This document shows positions 7,702 through 17,337 of a DNA stretch of 64,000 nucleotides, one piece after another. A model generated the notes under the pieces. That model saw nothing but the letters and a program-made list of their open reading frames with translations, made no database searches and was not told where the DNA came from. The stretch is from the NCBI RefSeq assembly GCF_030056665.1, contig NZ_JASHIG010000029.1, one strand, 5' to 3'. The position numbers were made by a program, and so were the translations under genes. The first letter of the stretch is position 1. The number at the start of each line of letters is the position of its first letter. This stretch comes from Flectobacillus roseus (GTDB taxonomy: Bacteria > Bacteroidota > Bacteroidia > Cytophagales > Spirosomataceae).

Positions 7702-10341
7702 CTATTTTTCAATGAGTAAGGTATATTCACCAGCAGATAAAAGACCTACTTGTGGAGTCGAGATAGCTTTTTGATTAATGCTTTTTACCTTGTATCCTTC
7801 TGGTAATTGTACTTTAGCGGAGGCATTTGGTGGCACTACGATTTTATAAATTACTGTATTACCTTTTTGTTCCCATTCAGAGTGAATCAAGCCTCTTGGG
7901 GATTCGAAATCCGCTGAGAATGTTGCTAAACCTTCAACAAAATTGGGTTTAAGAATAATGCTTTTAAAACCAGCCCCTTGCTCGTCTGGGAAAATTCCTG
8001 CTAAGCCTTTGTATAGCCACGCGCCAATTTCTCCAAACATAATATGATTCATCGAAATATCCGATTTGGCGTCAATAGGCCAGTTTTCGTACAAACTTGT
8101 AGCACCATTCACAATCCACCAGCTCCATGATGGGTAACTTTCTTGTGAAGCAACTTTGTAAGCAACAGAAGCATATCCATTTTCGCTTAATGCGTTCAAA
8201 ATAGCTTTTGTTCCCAACAAACCTACGTCTAAGTGATAATTGTCTTGAGCAACTCTATCAGCTAAGTTTTTCGCTACCTTTGATTTTAATCCTTCAGGAA
8301 CTAAACCCCAATAAAGTGGAACACTGAGTTCTGTTTGTACTCCTACACCATAAATGCCAGTTTGCTCGTTCAGGTATTTCTGATTAAATGCCTTTTTAAT
8401 CTTTTCGGCTAAAGCTGAATATTTAGCATAATCATCTTGGTTTCCGAGTAGTTTGGCTACCTTCGCCAAGATTGTTACATCCACAAAGTAATATGCCGTT
8501 GAGGTTAACTCCACAGGTGTTTTGGATTTGACAGGAACCCAATCGCCCAATCCCCAAGTACATAGCCCGTTCGGGCTGATATCTGTAATGTGATCCACAT
8601 ATCGTTTGATAGGCTCATAAGAGTCTTTTAACAGTTTGCTATCTCCATAAAACAAATAGATATTCCAAGGAATAATGGCGATTGTACTTGTCCAATCGGG
8701 TCCATTGCCCCATTCATAACCCCAGCCACCTGTCGGAATAATTGATGGAAGTACGCCATTGGGCTGTTGTTCGTCGCGGTGATCGGCGAGCCATTTCTCG
8801 TAAATTGTAATGCCATCAAAATTATAAAGTCCTGTTTCACTGGCAATATGGGCATCGCCTGTCCAACCATTTTTTTCTCTTTGAGGACAGTCGGTTGGGT
8901 AGCCAAAAAGATTAGATAAATAGGAGCGATTGGTAGCAGCCCACATTTTATTCAAGGTTGGATTCGAACTTGTAATTTTTCCAATAGCTGGGACATCTGA
9001 GTGCATAAAATAGCCTTTTACACTATTTTGCAAAAGCTCAATTGGTTCTGAACTGTTGACTTCCACATATTGAAAACCTTTGTAATTGAATTTTGGAGAG
9101 AAGCTTTCTTCTCCTTTTCCGCTTAAAATAAAGATGTCCGTTTGAAAGGGGTCTTTGTCGTCAGTAGGACGGTAATGCACATCAATATTTGATTGGTCAA
9201 CGTGTCCGTCTGGCAATAATCTTTCACCATGCTTTAGTCTTATGACAGTTCCTGCATTTCCTTTTACGGTTATCGAGGAAACGCCCGAAATATTTTCGCC
9301 TAAATCAAATACATAGTTTTGTTTTGAAAATGTTTTTAAATTTTTGCTCAAAATTTCATTCGTATGCCTAATCGGATGAAGCGCTTGTGCTACAATATGG
9401 GTAGAAGGTGCGGCGCGATAAATGACATCTTTCCATGTTTTGTCATCATAGTTGGGAAGGTTCCATCCTGTTTTTTCGAGTCGTGCATCATAGTGCTCTG
9501 CGGTATAAATACTGTTGAAGGTTACTGGGCTTTCTGAAGTTTTCCAGTCTTTGCCTGAACAAATGGTTTCAACTGAGCCATCTTTGTAGGTAATGCGTAC
9601 ATCCAAACAAAAAGTGGGACGATTACGCCATGGAGCTTTGTCAAAAAACCAAACCGCTGTAGATTGGTGATTATACCAGCCATTGCCTAATAAAACACCT
9701 ATGGCATTTTTCCCATGTTGTAAGTGCTTCGTAATATCATAAGCGACATACAAAGTACGTCTGTCAAAACGGGTGTACATCGGGTCGAGGCGGTGATTGC
9801 CTACTCGTTGTCCATTGATGCTTAACTCATACAAACCTCCCACTGCGATATACGCACGGGCGGAGGCAATTTCTTTTTTTGCTTCGAAGGCTTTTCTAAA
9901 ATAGGGCGCATTTTTTTCCTCTTTCCCTTGCCCATCAGTTATCCATGCACCTTTCCAGTCGGATGGCTGAAGCAAGCCCATTTCAAAACTCGCAATGGTA
10001 CTCAGCGTTTGATTGTTTTTGTCGACCAATTTCCAATAATATTTTTGGAAAGATTGTAATGGTTTGCCTGCATAAGTGGCTAACTGTTGGGATGAGGAGA
10101 TATTAGCCGATACCCATGTATTATTACGACCTTTTACCAATGCTAGCGAATCGGTGTCAACCCAGATTTTGACTGCGACAGGATTTTGCTTTGCCCTAAA
10201 CTCCCAAGCGAATCGTGGTGCTGTTTGGTCTATTCCTAAGGGATTTTCTAAATATTCACAGCGAAGCTTTTGCGTTTGTGCCAATAAAGAAATAGTGCTC
10301 AAAAGAATTCCAGCGCTGAGGAGTGATATAATACGTTTCAT
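7702..10341 (-). CDS. GH78 alpha-L-rhamnosidase, secreted
   Basis: This 879-residue enzyme should hydrolyse terminal alpha-L-rhamnose from plant or microbial glycans. A signal peptide (about 1-22, ending SLLAQ) precedes beta-sandwich domains and a (alpha/alpha)6 barrel. The block DCPQREKNGWTGDAHIASET matches the GH78 active-site segment, which supplies the general acid. The barrel also carries GWGYEWGNGPDWTS and WSWWIVNGATSLYENWP. An in-frame TTG 63 bases upstream was passed over in favour of ATG 10341, which directly begins the signal peptide. It is followed 144 bases later by the sensor-regulator on the same strand and is divergent from the GH2 gene. A joint role with GH2 on a rhamnose-containing glycan is inference. 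Confidence 0.93.
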   Translation of the reverse strand: MKRIISLLSAGILLSTISLLAQTQKLRCEYLENPLGIDQTAPRFAWEFRAKQNPVAVKIWVDTDSLALVKGRNNTWVSANISSSQQLATYAGKPLQSFQKYYWKLVDKNNQTLSTIASFEMGLLQPSDWKGAWITDGQGKEEKNAPYFRKAFEAKKEIASARAYIAVGGLYELSINGQRVGNHRLDPMYTRFDRRTLYVAYDITKHLQHGKNAIGVLLGNGWYNHQSTAVWFFDKAPWRNRPTFCLDVRITYKDGSVETICSGKDWKTSESPVTFNSIYTAEHYDARLEKTGWNLPNYDDKTWKDVIYRAAPSTHIVAQALHPIRHTNEILSKNLKTFSKQNYVFDLGENISGVSSITVKGNAGTVIRLKHGERLLPDGHVDQSNIDVHYRPTDDKDPFQTDIFILSGKGEESFSPKFNYKGFQYVEVNSSEPIELLQNSVKGYFMHSDVPAIGKITSSNPTLNKMWAATNRSYLSNLFGYPTDCPQREKNGWTGDAHIASETGLYNFDGITIYEKWLADHRDEQQPNGVLPSIIPTGGWGYEWGNGPDWTSTIAIIPWNIYLFYGDSKLLKDSYEPIKRYVDHITDISPNGLCTWGLGDWVPVKSKTPVELTSTAYYFVDVTILAKVAKLLGNQDDYAKYSALAEKIKKAFNQKYLNEQTGIYGVGVQTELSVPLYWGLVPEGLKSKVAKNLADRVAQDNYHLDVGLLGTKAILNALSENGYASVAYKVASQESYPSWSWWIVNGATSLYENWPIDAKSDISMNHIMFGEIGAWLYKGLAGIFPDEQGAGFKSIILKPNFVEGLATFSADFESPRGLIHSEWEQKGNTVIYKIVVPPNASAKVQLPEGYKVKSINQKAISTPQVGLLSAGEYTLLIEK

Positions 10342-10619
10342 GATTATAGAATTGAGTGATTTTTGAGGAAACAAGGTTTCATTTTTTCGGATAAAAAGTG
10401 TCATGTGCTAACATTAATAATCATTGAATGAATAGATTTTCCAGATAATTCAGGTTAATTACTTTTCTTGAATACCTATATTTGAAATACTTCCTTTCCG
10501 TCGATGTCTAAGCTTTTTTTAGGTATATTTAATATAAAAATAATACTGAGAAAAATGCCCATTGAGCAAAAGGAAGGGTTTCACTCTCAATAATTCCCAA
10601 TTTTCTTAAATCTAAATTT
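10342..10619. other. Divergent promoter region between GH78 and GH2
   Basis: This region separates the two divergently transcribed glycosidase genes. A TATATTTG box (10477-10484, plus strand) fits the Bacteroidota -7 consensus and would serve the GH2 gene, but I find no TTG at the usual spacing upstream. No operator-like repeat was recognised. Confidence 0.35.
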
Positions 10620-13268
10620 ATGTATTCGTTCAAACAAAAAATGAAACTTGCGCTTAAGACTTGTTTGCTTTCAGTTGGCTTTTTGCCAGCTATGGCGCAA
10701 CAAAGTTATGAGCTAAACCAAGGTTGGAAATGTACCAAAGCAAACACTATTCAGGCTTCGGGTACGCAGATTTCTAGTCCTCAATTTGACCTTTCTGCTT
10801 GGAAACCTGCGGTAGTTCCGGGAACGGTTTTGACGACTCAATTAGCTAACAAAGAAATTCCTGATCCATTTTACGGACTCAATAATGAGAAAATTCCAGA
10901 TATATATCATGTCGGGAAGGAGTATTATACTTATTGGTTTGTAAAGGATTTTGAGGAAAAAAAGCCTGCATCAGGAGAAAAAGTGTGGTTGAAATTTAGA
11001 GGAATCAACTACTCTTGCGAAATCTTCGTCAATGGTCAGAAAGTCAATAAAGAGCCTTTTGAAGGAATGTTTTTGCGCAAAGCATTTGATATTACTAGTT
11101 TATTGGCAAACAATGGCAAAAACCGCTTGGCAGTCATTGTATATCCTTCTAACTTCCCAGGAAATCCAAATGGTGGACAAGGTGGCGATGGAACTATTGC
11201 CAAAAATGTAGCCATTCAATACACAGCAGGGTGGGACTGGATTCGCCCGATTCGTGACCGTAATACAGGTATTTGGGACAAAGTGCAGATTGAAAAAACT
11301 GGCTTGGTCAACCTCAAAGACCCACATGTTATCACGCTTGTGTCGGGTGTTCGCACGCCAGCGGGTTTACAGCAGCCAGCAACTGTAAAAACAACTGCTG
11401 AGTTGGAAAATACCAGCGATAGCCCAGTTTCAGGATTATTGACTTTTAAAATTAATGGACAAACCGTCTCCGAAAAACTAACATTACCAGCCAAATCGAG
11501 CAAAACCTACAAAATCAAAGACTTGATTGTAAGCAATCCAAAGTTGTGGTGGCCAGCGGGTTATGGTCCACAAAATTTATACGATGCAGAGTTTAGCTTT
11601 ACGCCAAACGGTCAAAAAGTTTCCGATTTTGAGAAACTTCAAGTAGGTATTCGCGAAATTCAAACCTCATGGAATACTACTACCCAAAGTCGTCAGATTG
11701 CCGTAAATGGTCAAAAGATTTTTATCAAAGGGGGCAACTGGATTATTTCGGATGCGATGTTACGTTTTTCAAAGGAACGTTATGATGCCGAAATTCGCTA
11801 TCATAGAGATATGAACCTGAATTTGATTCGTATTTGGGGAGGAGCATTAGTAGAGCGTCCAGAGTTTTATGAAGCTTGTGACAAATACGGTTTATTAGTA
11901 TTTCAAGATTTCTGGATGTCGGGCGACTGCAATGGTCGTTGGATTGACCCTATGAAAAAAGAAGACCAATGGACACGTCGTAAATATCCAGACAATCATC
12001 CTTTGTTTTTGGAGTCGGCAGCAGATATGATTAAAATGGTACGCAATTTCCCTTCTTTGGCGATGTGGTGCGGAGGCAACGAAATTACTCCTCCTGAAGA
12101 TATTTTGGTGCCATTGCGTGATAAAATTTTACCTGAGCTAGACGGAACTCGTTGGTTTGTAGACTATTCAAACTCAGATGCGATGTCTTACAACTTTCTT
12201 GGTGGTAACGGCGACGGCCCTTATGGAATTCAACCTTTGGAGGTATTCTGGCAACAGCGCACTTTCCCATTCAACTCTGAAGTAGGTTCAGTAGGAACAG
12301 GGGATTATGAATCATTGAAAAGATTTATTCCAGAAGAAAATTTAAAAGTGCCATACCATAACTCAGGCACAAAGCCAGATACGGTTTGGACGTACCACAC
12401 TTACACGGGCGTGGGATACAATCAGTTTATCGACCCTTACGGTAAGCCAAAGGACATTAAAGATTTTGGTTTGAAGGCGCAGCTAGTCAACTACGACCAG
12501 TATCGTGGTTTGATGGAAGGTTTTAGTGCTCATCAGTGGGATTGGTACACAGGAGTTATTATTTGGAAAACCCAAAACCCTTGGACTGCCATGCGTGGAC
12601 AAATGTATGACTATTACCTAGACCCAAATGCTTGTTTATATGGTTTGCGTAGCGGTAGTGAGTTGGTGCATATCATGGCAAATCCAATTGATGGCATGTT
12701 GATGATGGTCAATAATGATTTTACTGCAAAACGAAATTTGATGCTGGTGGCTACAGCTTATGATACTAAGGGTAATTCCAAACTTATAACCAAAGTATTT
12801 ACCTACATCGAGGCGACATCCATTAAGAAGATTTTATCAGTCAAAAACATCTTAGATGAGTTAGGCGCAAAAGATGGGTCATTTTTATCACTACAATTAT
12901 TGGACGAAAATCAAGAGATTGTAAGTGATAACTTCTATTGGTATCCAAATGCAGAAGGTAAATATTCTGGTTTACAAACTATGTCATCTGCCAATTTGGA
13001 AGTTATTGCCAAGCGTATTTCAGGAGATAAAATAGAAGTGAGTCTGACGAACAAAGACGAAAAAACTATAGCATTCTTCAATCGAGTTTCCTTGGTAAAT
13101 ACCCAAACTAAAGAGCGTATCTTGCCAACTTTCTATGATGATAACTATGTTTCTATTACACCAAATACGACCAAGAAGATCGTTTTAGAAGCAAAAACAG
13201 GTACTCAACCAACTCAAATTTCCATTGAAGGCTGGAATTTACCTATCCGATATATAGACATAGAGTAA
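10620..13268 (+). CDS. GH2 glycoside hydrolase, exo-beta-glucosaminidase/endo-beta-mannosidase type
   Basis: This 882-residue secreted enzyme has the GH2 layout: signal peptide (about 8-27, ending AMAQ), jelly-roll sugar-binding domain, immunoglobulin-like domains and a TIM barrel. The barrel has LIRIWGGALVERPEFYEACD, the acid/base segment MWCGGNEITPP (E488) and the likely nucleophile segment FNSEVGSVG (E554). This spacing and the wording of the motifs resemble CsxA-like exo-beta-D-glucosaminidases and mannosylglycoprotein endo-beta-mannosidases rather than classic beta-galactosidases. The exact substrate cannot be read from sequence. An internal ATG at 10641 would also give a good signal peptide. 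It is divergent from the GH78 gene. Confidence 0.9.
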   Translation: MYSFKQKMKLALKTCLLSVGFLPAMAQQSYELNQGWKCTKANTIQASGTQISSPQFDLSAWKPAVVPGTVLTTQLANKEIPDPFYGLNNEKIPDIYHVGKEYYTYWFVKDFEEKKPASGEKVWLKFRGINYSCEIFVNGQKVNKEPFEGMFLRKAFDITSLLANNGKNRLAVIVYPSNFPGNPNGGQGGDGTIAKNVAIQYTAGWDWIRPIRDRNTGIWDKVQIEKTGLVNLKDPHVITLVSGVRTPAGLQQPATVKTTAELENTSDSPVSGLLTFKINGQTVSEKLTLPAKSSKTYKIKDLIVSNPKLWWPAGYGPQNLYDAEFSFTPNGQKVSDFEKLQVGIREIQTSWNTTTQSRQIAVNGQKIFIKGGNWIISDAMLRFSKERYDAEIRYHRDMNLNLIRIWGGALVERPEFYEACDKYGLLVFQDFWMSGDCNGRWIDPMKKEDQWTRRKYPDNHPLFLESAADMIKMVRNFPSLAMWCGGNEITPPEDILVPLRDKILPELDGTRWFVDYSNSDAMSYNFLGGNGDGPYGIQPLEVFWQQRTFPFNSEVGSVGTGDYESLKRFIPEENLKVPYHNSGTKPDTVWTYHTYTGVGYNQFIDPYGKPKDIKDFGLKAQLVNYDQYRGLMEGFSAHQWDWYTGVIIWKTQNPWTAMRGQMYDYYLDPNACLYGLRSGSELVHIMANPIDGMLMMVNNDFTAKRNLMLVATAYDTKGNSKLITKVFTYIEATSIKKILSVKNILDELGAKDGSFLSLQLLDENQEIVSDNFYWYPNAEGKYSGLQTMSSANLEVIAKRISGDKIEVSLTNKDEKTIAFFNRVSLVNTQTKERILPTFYDDNYVSITPNTTKKIVLEAKTGTQPTQISIEGWNLPIRYIDIE

Positions 13269-13278
13269 AACGAATGTA

Positions 13279-13341
13279 AACCCTAGTCCAAGGCTTGATC
13301 TTGGACTACTTTTTCAAAAGTTTAAAACTTGGAATTCTTAA
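13279..13341. repeat. Intergenic repeat, copy 1 (hairpin-forming)
   Basis: This copy contains AGTCCAAG/CTTGGACT (13285-13292 and 13300-13307) and then CAAAAGTTTAAAACTT. A diverged copy lies at 13885-13947, so the two flank the small lipoprotein gene in direct orientation. Here it follows the GH2 stop codon and may end that transcript. Confidence 0.6.
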
Positions 13342-13388
13342 AGTAGAAGGTTTAGAATATATATTGTGTTTTAAACAGAATAGGTAAA

Positions 13389-13877
13389 ATGCCCAATTTT
13401 ATGAGGTATCTTGGTTTCGTTACAATGATGCTATTTATCGTTTTTTTTCAACAGTGTAACCATAAAAAGGATGAAGTATTGCTATCAACCTTTTTTAAGG
13501 TAACTAATTGGCAAGACTTCAATACACGTAATTTGAAAAAAAATAATCTATCCCACTTTCTAAGCGATAGTATTGATTATTACCAAAGAGCATCCTTTTT
13601 TGCCTACATGCGCAATATGCCAAATGATACACCTTATGAAGAGTTTTACCTGATAGAGATTTACACTGATGGAGAAGTTATTTCTCACCAAAATATTCTT
13701 GTGGTGAAGCATAATAATGAGATACTCTATTTCTTATACAAGTCCCAGCCTTGGAGGAAATGTATAATTTCTAGTCGAGACAAAAGTTTTTTTAATTACG
13801 AAAGATTGAAGAATAGAGCTTTTAAACCTGAGTCAAAAGATACCTTGATTACAAAAGTTACAGGGCTTTATTATTGA
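13389..13877 (+). CDS. Small putative lipoprotein of unknown function
   Basis: I do not recognise this 162-residue protein. It begins with a hydrophobic segment and a lipobox-like FFQQC at about residues 20-24, so it is probably anchored to a membrane by lipid. The mature part is rich in charged and aromatic residues and has no motif I can name. The ATG at 13401 (MRYLGF) is an equally good start. It stands alone between two copies of a hairpin-forming repeat and ahead of a strong terminator, which could mean that gene and flanks arrived or duplicated as a unit. Confidence 0.6.
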   Translation: MPNFMRYLGFVTMMLFIVFFQQCNHKKDEVLLSTFFKVTNWQDFNTRNLKKNNLSHFLSDSIDYYQRASFFAYMRNMPNDTPYEEFYLIEIYTDGEVISHQNILVVKHNNEILYFLYKSQPWRKCIISSRDKSFFNYERLKNRAFKPESKDTLITKVTGLYY

Positions 13878-13884
13878 ATTAAAA

Positions 13885-13947
13885 AACCTAGTTCAAGACT
13901 TAGTCTTGGACTCATTTTTTCAAAAGTTTTAAAACTTAAAATCCTCA
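13885..13947. repeat. Intergenic repeat, copy 2 (hairpin-forming)
   Basis: This is a direct, diverged copy of 13279-13341. AGTTCAAGAC pairs with GTCTTGGACT (G-U allowed), followed by the 14-base palindrome AAGTTTTAAAACTT. It starts 7 bases after the lipoprotein stop codon. Confidence 0.6.
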
Positions 13948-13997
13948 AATATCATTCATCCAGTGTTTTGAAACTAGGATGATTCTATAAATTTCAC

Positions 13998-14036
13998 AAA
14001 AAAGCGGTCGAAAAAATATTTTTTCGACCGCTTTTT
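13998..14036. terminator. Bidirectional intrinsic terminator
   Basis: AAAAAGCGGTCGAAAAAA and its complement TTTTTTCGACCGCTTTTT form an almost uninterrupted palindrome with A- and T-runs at both ends. It can terminate the lipoprotein gene (plus) and the DUF983 gene (minus). The rest of 14037-14187 holds only GAGTGATT-type low-complexity repeats near 14102-14162. Confidence 0.85.
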
Positions 14037-14187
14037 AATGCTACCTTACTAGATTTCACTTGACTTGAGACGCAATCATTGCGTCTCTACTGATTGAAAA
14101 CAAATTTTCACATAATCACTCATTCAATCAATTGTAAATCACTCAATTGTTTGAGGATTCATTTTTATATAACAAGGGAATAGATTT

Positions 14188-14598
14188 CTAAGCAGTTTGC
14201 TCTGGTTTGTATTTGACAAAGCCAAATAAGTGCAAAAATACACTTCTCGACATTCTAAAATTGAATGGCACAGCAATCAAGGATACAATCGGAATAGGAA
14301 CAATATAACCCAAAACCGATGGGTCGTTAAAGCCCCAATAGATTACAACACCCATGATAGCCAATATCGCTACCGAAAAGCCATAGCTCACAAACATAGC
14401 ACCATACCAGAAGCCAGGTTCTACTTCAAAATGTAGCCCACAAACAGGACAATTGTCGTGCATCTCGTCAAATTTATCTATGCGCCAGTTAGAGTACTTA
14501 AACATTTTTCCTTGACGACATTGCGGGCAACGCATTTCTATCATCGCACGAGTTTTACTTCTTTCAACATCGAGTTTTATATTTTGATATTCGTTCAT
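14188..14598 (-). CDS. DUF983 family membrane protein
   Basis: This 136-residue protein matches DUF983: an N-terminal zinc-ribbon-like part with MRCPQCRQGKMF and CPVCGLHFEVEPGFWYGAMFVSY, then two transmembrane helices (roughly 75-95 and 100-120). The four cysteines in two CPxC pairs suggest a structural metal site. Its role is not established; in some bacteria DUF983 genes lie near cytochrome oxidase genes, which is not the case here. ATG 14598 (MNEYQ) is preferred to an in-frame TTG two codons earlier. Confidence 0.88.
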   Translation of the reverse strand: MNEYQNIKLDVERSKTRAMIEMRCPQCRQGKMFKYSNWRIDKFDEMHDNCPVCGLHFEVEPGFWYGAMFVSYGFSVAILAIMGVVIYWGFNDPSVLGYIVPIPIVSLIAVPFNFRMSRSVFLHLFGFVKYKPEQTA

Positions 14599-14691
14599 GA
14601 TCAATAGTATGTTTTAATGTTGTAAATGAATAAAATAGTATTTAATTATTTTCAATGAAATCCTACTGTTTGAGCCGCAGGCGAGTTTAGG

Positions 14692-14812
14692 ATTTCTTGA
14701 CTTTCTTTTGCGGCCGCCGCTGCGGTTACTTTTCTTGTGTCAAGACAAGAAAAGTAAGGAGTGGCGAATGGAAATTTCGTTTTTTTGACAAATGCCAAAC
14801 AAAATTTTCAAA
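14692..14812. repeat. Dispersed repeat A, copy 1, with NotI-like GC core and hairpin
   Basis: This 121-base element has a GC-rich core GCGGCCGCCGC followed by the hairpin TTACTTTTCTTGT/ACAAGAAAAGTAA with loop GTCAAG. The same element recurs at 26378-26496. Just before this copy, GAAATCCTA/TAGGATTTC forms another hairpin (about 14657-14696). The element sits between the AraC gene stop and the DUF983 gene start. Confidence 0.75.
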
Positions 14813-14856
14813 TGGGTTACAAAAATATTTTATGAAATAAAATGAATTTATTTTTA

Positions 14857-15732
14857 CTAGATCTTCTTTCTAAACTCTTCTGGACTTACTCCAACATGTT
14901 TTTTGAAAAACTTAGAGAAATATGAATTGTCCGCAAAATTGAGATAATAGGCAATTTCTGAGATACTCGTGTTTTTGTTGACCAATAATCTTTTTGCTTC
15001 CAATACAATTCTATTACGAATCACTTCACCTGCTTGCATACCCAAATGCTCCTTACAAAGGGCGTTCAAATGATTAGGAGTAATATATAATAATTCTGCG
15101 TACTCCATCGGTAATTTTAGGGTAGTATGATGTTTTTCAATCAACTTTTGAAAATTCTTTAGCAAGGTGTAGTTAAACTGCGGAATATTTTTGGGCTTCT
15201 CAGTAATGGTTTGCTGGTCTATGGCAATAAACATTTGTATCAACAAACTTTTTATCATGTCATGAGCAAAAGGTTGTTTTTGTTGCGCCTGTTCAAGGAT
15301 TTCTTCAAAAAAGCCTTTTACCTTCTGATTGAGTGGAAAACTCAAATTGATGACGCTGTCTTGTGCAATATTATTGAAAAATGAAAAATTAGCTAAATAT
15401 TCTGCTTTCAATAAAAATGACTGAAAAAACTCTTCCGAAAAATTGACTACATAACCATCTATTGGTCCTTCAAAACTCCAACTATGCACCTGCCCGGGTA
15501 TCATAAAATAGATTTGGTAGGGTTTTACATCAAAATTGCTAAAATCTATCGTATGAAAGCCAGCACCTTGTGTAAAGAAAACCAAATGATAAAAACTATG
15601 TCGGTGCGCATGATGAAGATTTTTGTGCCGCTCCAAATAGGCACCAAATTTACTCACCAAAAAATCTTCATCTCTCGTTTCGGATAAAGTGCAAATATCT
15701 AAAATGGGGAAATTTATTTTTTTATCTGACAT
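14857..15732 (-). CDS. AraC-family transcriptional regulator with cupin sensor domain
   Basis: This soluble regulator of 291 residues has an N-terminal cupin-like arm (AraC ligand-binding type: HRHSFYHLVFFTQGAGFHTI, then PGQVHSW) and a C-terminal pair of helix-turn-helices with MQAGEVIRNRIVLEAKRLL and ISEIAYYLNFADNSYFSKFF. The ligand is unknown. An in-frame TTG at 15762 lies inside a TACCTTTG -7 box (15760-15767), so ATG 15732 is the better start and leaves a short leader. It is divergent from metY, but nothing shows that it controls it. Confidence 0.9.
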   Translation of the reverse strand: MSDKKINFPILDICTLSETRDEDFLVSKFGAYLERHKNLHHAHRHSFYHLVFFTQGAGFHTIDFSNFDVKPYQIYFMIPGQVHSWSFEGPIDGYVVNFSEEFFQSFLLKAEYLANFSFFNNIAQDSVINLSFPLNQKVKGFFEEILEQAQQKQPFAHDMIKSLLIQMFIAIDQQTITEKPKNIPQFNYTLLKNFQKLIEKHHTTLKLPMEYAELLYITPNHLNALCKEHLGMQAGEVIRNRIVLEAKRLLVNKNTSISEIAYYLNFADNSYFSKFFKKHVGVSPEEFRKKI

Positions 15733-15759
15733 ACTCACATTGGCTTCGTTTGATGATGT

Positions 15760-15767
15760 CAAAGGTA
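15760..15767 (-). promoter_or_regulatory. -7 box (TACCTTTG) for the AraC gene
   Basis: TACCTTTG on the minus strand fits the Bacteroidota primary sigma -7 consensus TAnnTTTG and would put the start of transcription about 20 bases before ATG 15732. A matching -33 TTG was not found. Confidence 0.45.
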
Positions 15768-15888
15768 GAAGTTAAAAAAGAAATATATGTGGTGTGAAAT
15801 GTAGTTTTAATGGTAATAATTACCGATTAGCTAAATTTTGTCCTTTTTTGATTACAATGGTTTTTGGGAATAATTTAATCTATAGTTT

Positions 15889-15919
15889 TTGTAGTTTAAT
15901 AAATATATAGGTATATTTG
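15889..15919 (+). promoter_or_regulatory. Candidate metY promoter
   Basis: TTG (15889-15891), a 20-base spacer and TATATTTG (15912-15919) fit the Bacteroidota -33/-7 pattern. The leader to the metY ATG would be about 125 bases. I looked for a SAM-I or SAM/SAH-type riboswitch fold there and did not recognise one. Confidence 0.45.
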
Positions 15920-16050
15920 ATTGTGATTATTCTTTTAGAAAAAACGTATTAAAAAAAGAAACAAAACCATGGCAATGCAGTAGATGTATTGTTGTACCAA
16001 TTACTTCTAAAACAGAAACCTATTGGCTTTGCCCTTAAAAACTCTTTAAC

Positions 16051-17337
16051 ATGAAATTCGAAACCCTTCAATTGCACGCTGGTCAGCAAGTAGACCCAAC
16101 AACTAATTCAAGAGCAGTACCTATTTATCAAACAACTTCTTATTCTTTTAATAGTGCTGAACATGGCGCTAATCTTTTTGCCTTGAAGGAGTTTGGTAAC
16201 ATCTACACTCGTATTATGAACCCAACCAATGACGTATTCGAGAAAAGAATTGCAGCGTTGGAAGGCGGAGTGGCAGCCTTGGCAGTTAGTTCGGGACATG
16301 CGGCGCAGTTCTTGGCAATTAACAACATAACTACGGCGGGAGATAACTTTGTAACTACCTCATTCTTGTACGGCGGAACCTATAATCAATTCAAAAATTC
16401 TTTCAAGAATATTGGTGTAGAGGCTCGCTTCGCCAATGGCGACGACGTATCGAGCTTTGAAAAATTGATTGATGACCGTACCAAATTGATTTATTTGGAA
16501 ACCATCGGAAACCCAAGTTTTAGTGTTCCCGATTTTGAAGCCTTTGCTGCCTTGGCAAACAAATATGAGATTCCATTAATCGTAGACAATACTTTTGGTG
16601 CAGGAGGTGCTATTGCCCAACCGCTCAAACATGGTGCTCACGTGGTGGTTGAGTCTGCTACCAAGTGGATTGGTGGACATGGTACTACGATGGGTGGAGT
16701 GATTGTTGATGCGGGTACTTTTAACTGGGGTAATGGTAAATTCCCTCAATTTACAGAGCCTTCGCCGTCATACCATGGCTTGGTTTTGAACGATGTTTTC
16801 GGTATCGGTGGACCATTCGGTAATATTCAATATATCATTCGTGCTAGGGTAGAAGGTTTGCGCGATTGGGGTCCTTCACAAAGTCCTTTTAACTCTTTCT
16901 TATTGTTGCAAGGCTTAGAAACTTTGTCTTTGCGTGTAGAGAGAATTGGGGAAAATGCACAAAAACTAGCTGAATGGCTGTTGTCGCATCCTGAAGTAGA
17001 AGGCGTAAATTATTTAGGACTTGAAAGCAGCCCATATCACGAACTAGCGAAAAAATACTTGAATCGTAGTTTTGGGGGTGTTTTATCCTTCAAATTGAAA
17101 GGCGATAAAGCGCGTGCAGAAAAGTTTGTAAATAGCCTTCAGTTGATTAGTCATTTGGCGAATGTGGGGGATTCAAAAACCTTGATTATTCACCCAGCTT
17201 CGACTACGCACTCGCAATTGTCAGATGAAGAACAGTTGGCAGCGGGTGTTGAACCAACCTCATTGCGTTTATCAGTAGGTATCGAACATATCGACGATAT
17301 TAAAGCAGATATTGAGCAAGCGTTGAAGAGTGTTTAA
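16051..17337 (+). CDS. metY: O-acetylhomoserine sulfhydrylase (aminocarboxypropyltransferase)
   Basis: This 428-residue PLP enzyme joins O-acetylhomoserine with sulfide to make homocysteine for methionine synthesis. It has the Cys/Met metabolism enzyme signature: FGNIYTRIMNPT, ALEGGVAALAVSSGHAAQ, VDNTFG, and the PLP-lysine segment ESATKWIGGHGTTMGG. The long form (about 430 residues), the insertion around FPQFTEPSPSYHG, and the C-terminal HPASTTHSQLSDEEQ are characteristic of MetY as opposed to MetB/MetC. It stands alone, convergent with the Nudix gene, and is followed by a large hairpin. Confidence 0.95.
   Translation: MKFETLQLHAGQQVDPTTNSRAVPIYQTTSYSFNSAEHGANLFALKEFGNIYTRIMNPTNDVFEKRIAALEGGVAALAVSSGHAAQFLAINNITTAGDNFVTTSFLYGGTYNQFKNSFKNIGVEARFANGDDVSSFEKLIDDRTKLIYLETIGNPSFSVPDFEAFAALANKYEIPLIVDNTFGAGGAIAQPLKHGAHVVVESATKWIGGHGTTMGGVIVDAGTFNWGNGKFPQFTEPSPSYHGLVLNDVFGIGGPFGNIQYIIRARVEGLRDWGPSQSPFNSFLLLQGLETLSLRVERIGENAQKLAEWLLSHPEVEGVNYLGLESSPYHELAKKYLNRSFGGVLSFKLKGDKARAEKFVNSLQLISHLANVGDSKTLIIHPASTTHSQLSDEEQLAAGVEPTSLRLSVGIEHIDDIKADIEQALKSV

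Noticed and set aside
15920..16050. SAM riboswitch before metY
   Set aside because: The leader is long enough but I could not identify the conserved core or a matching terminator hairpin.
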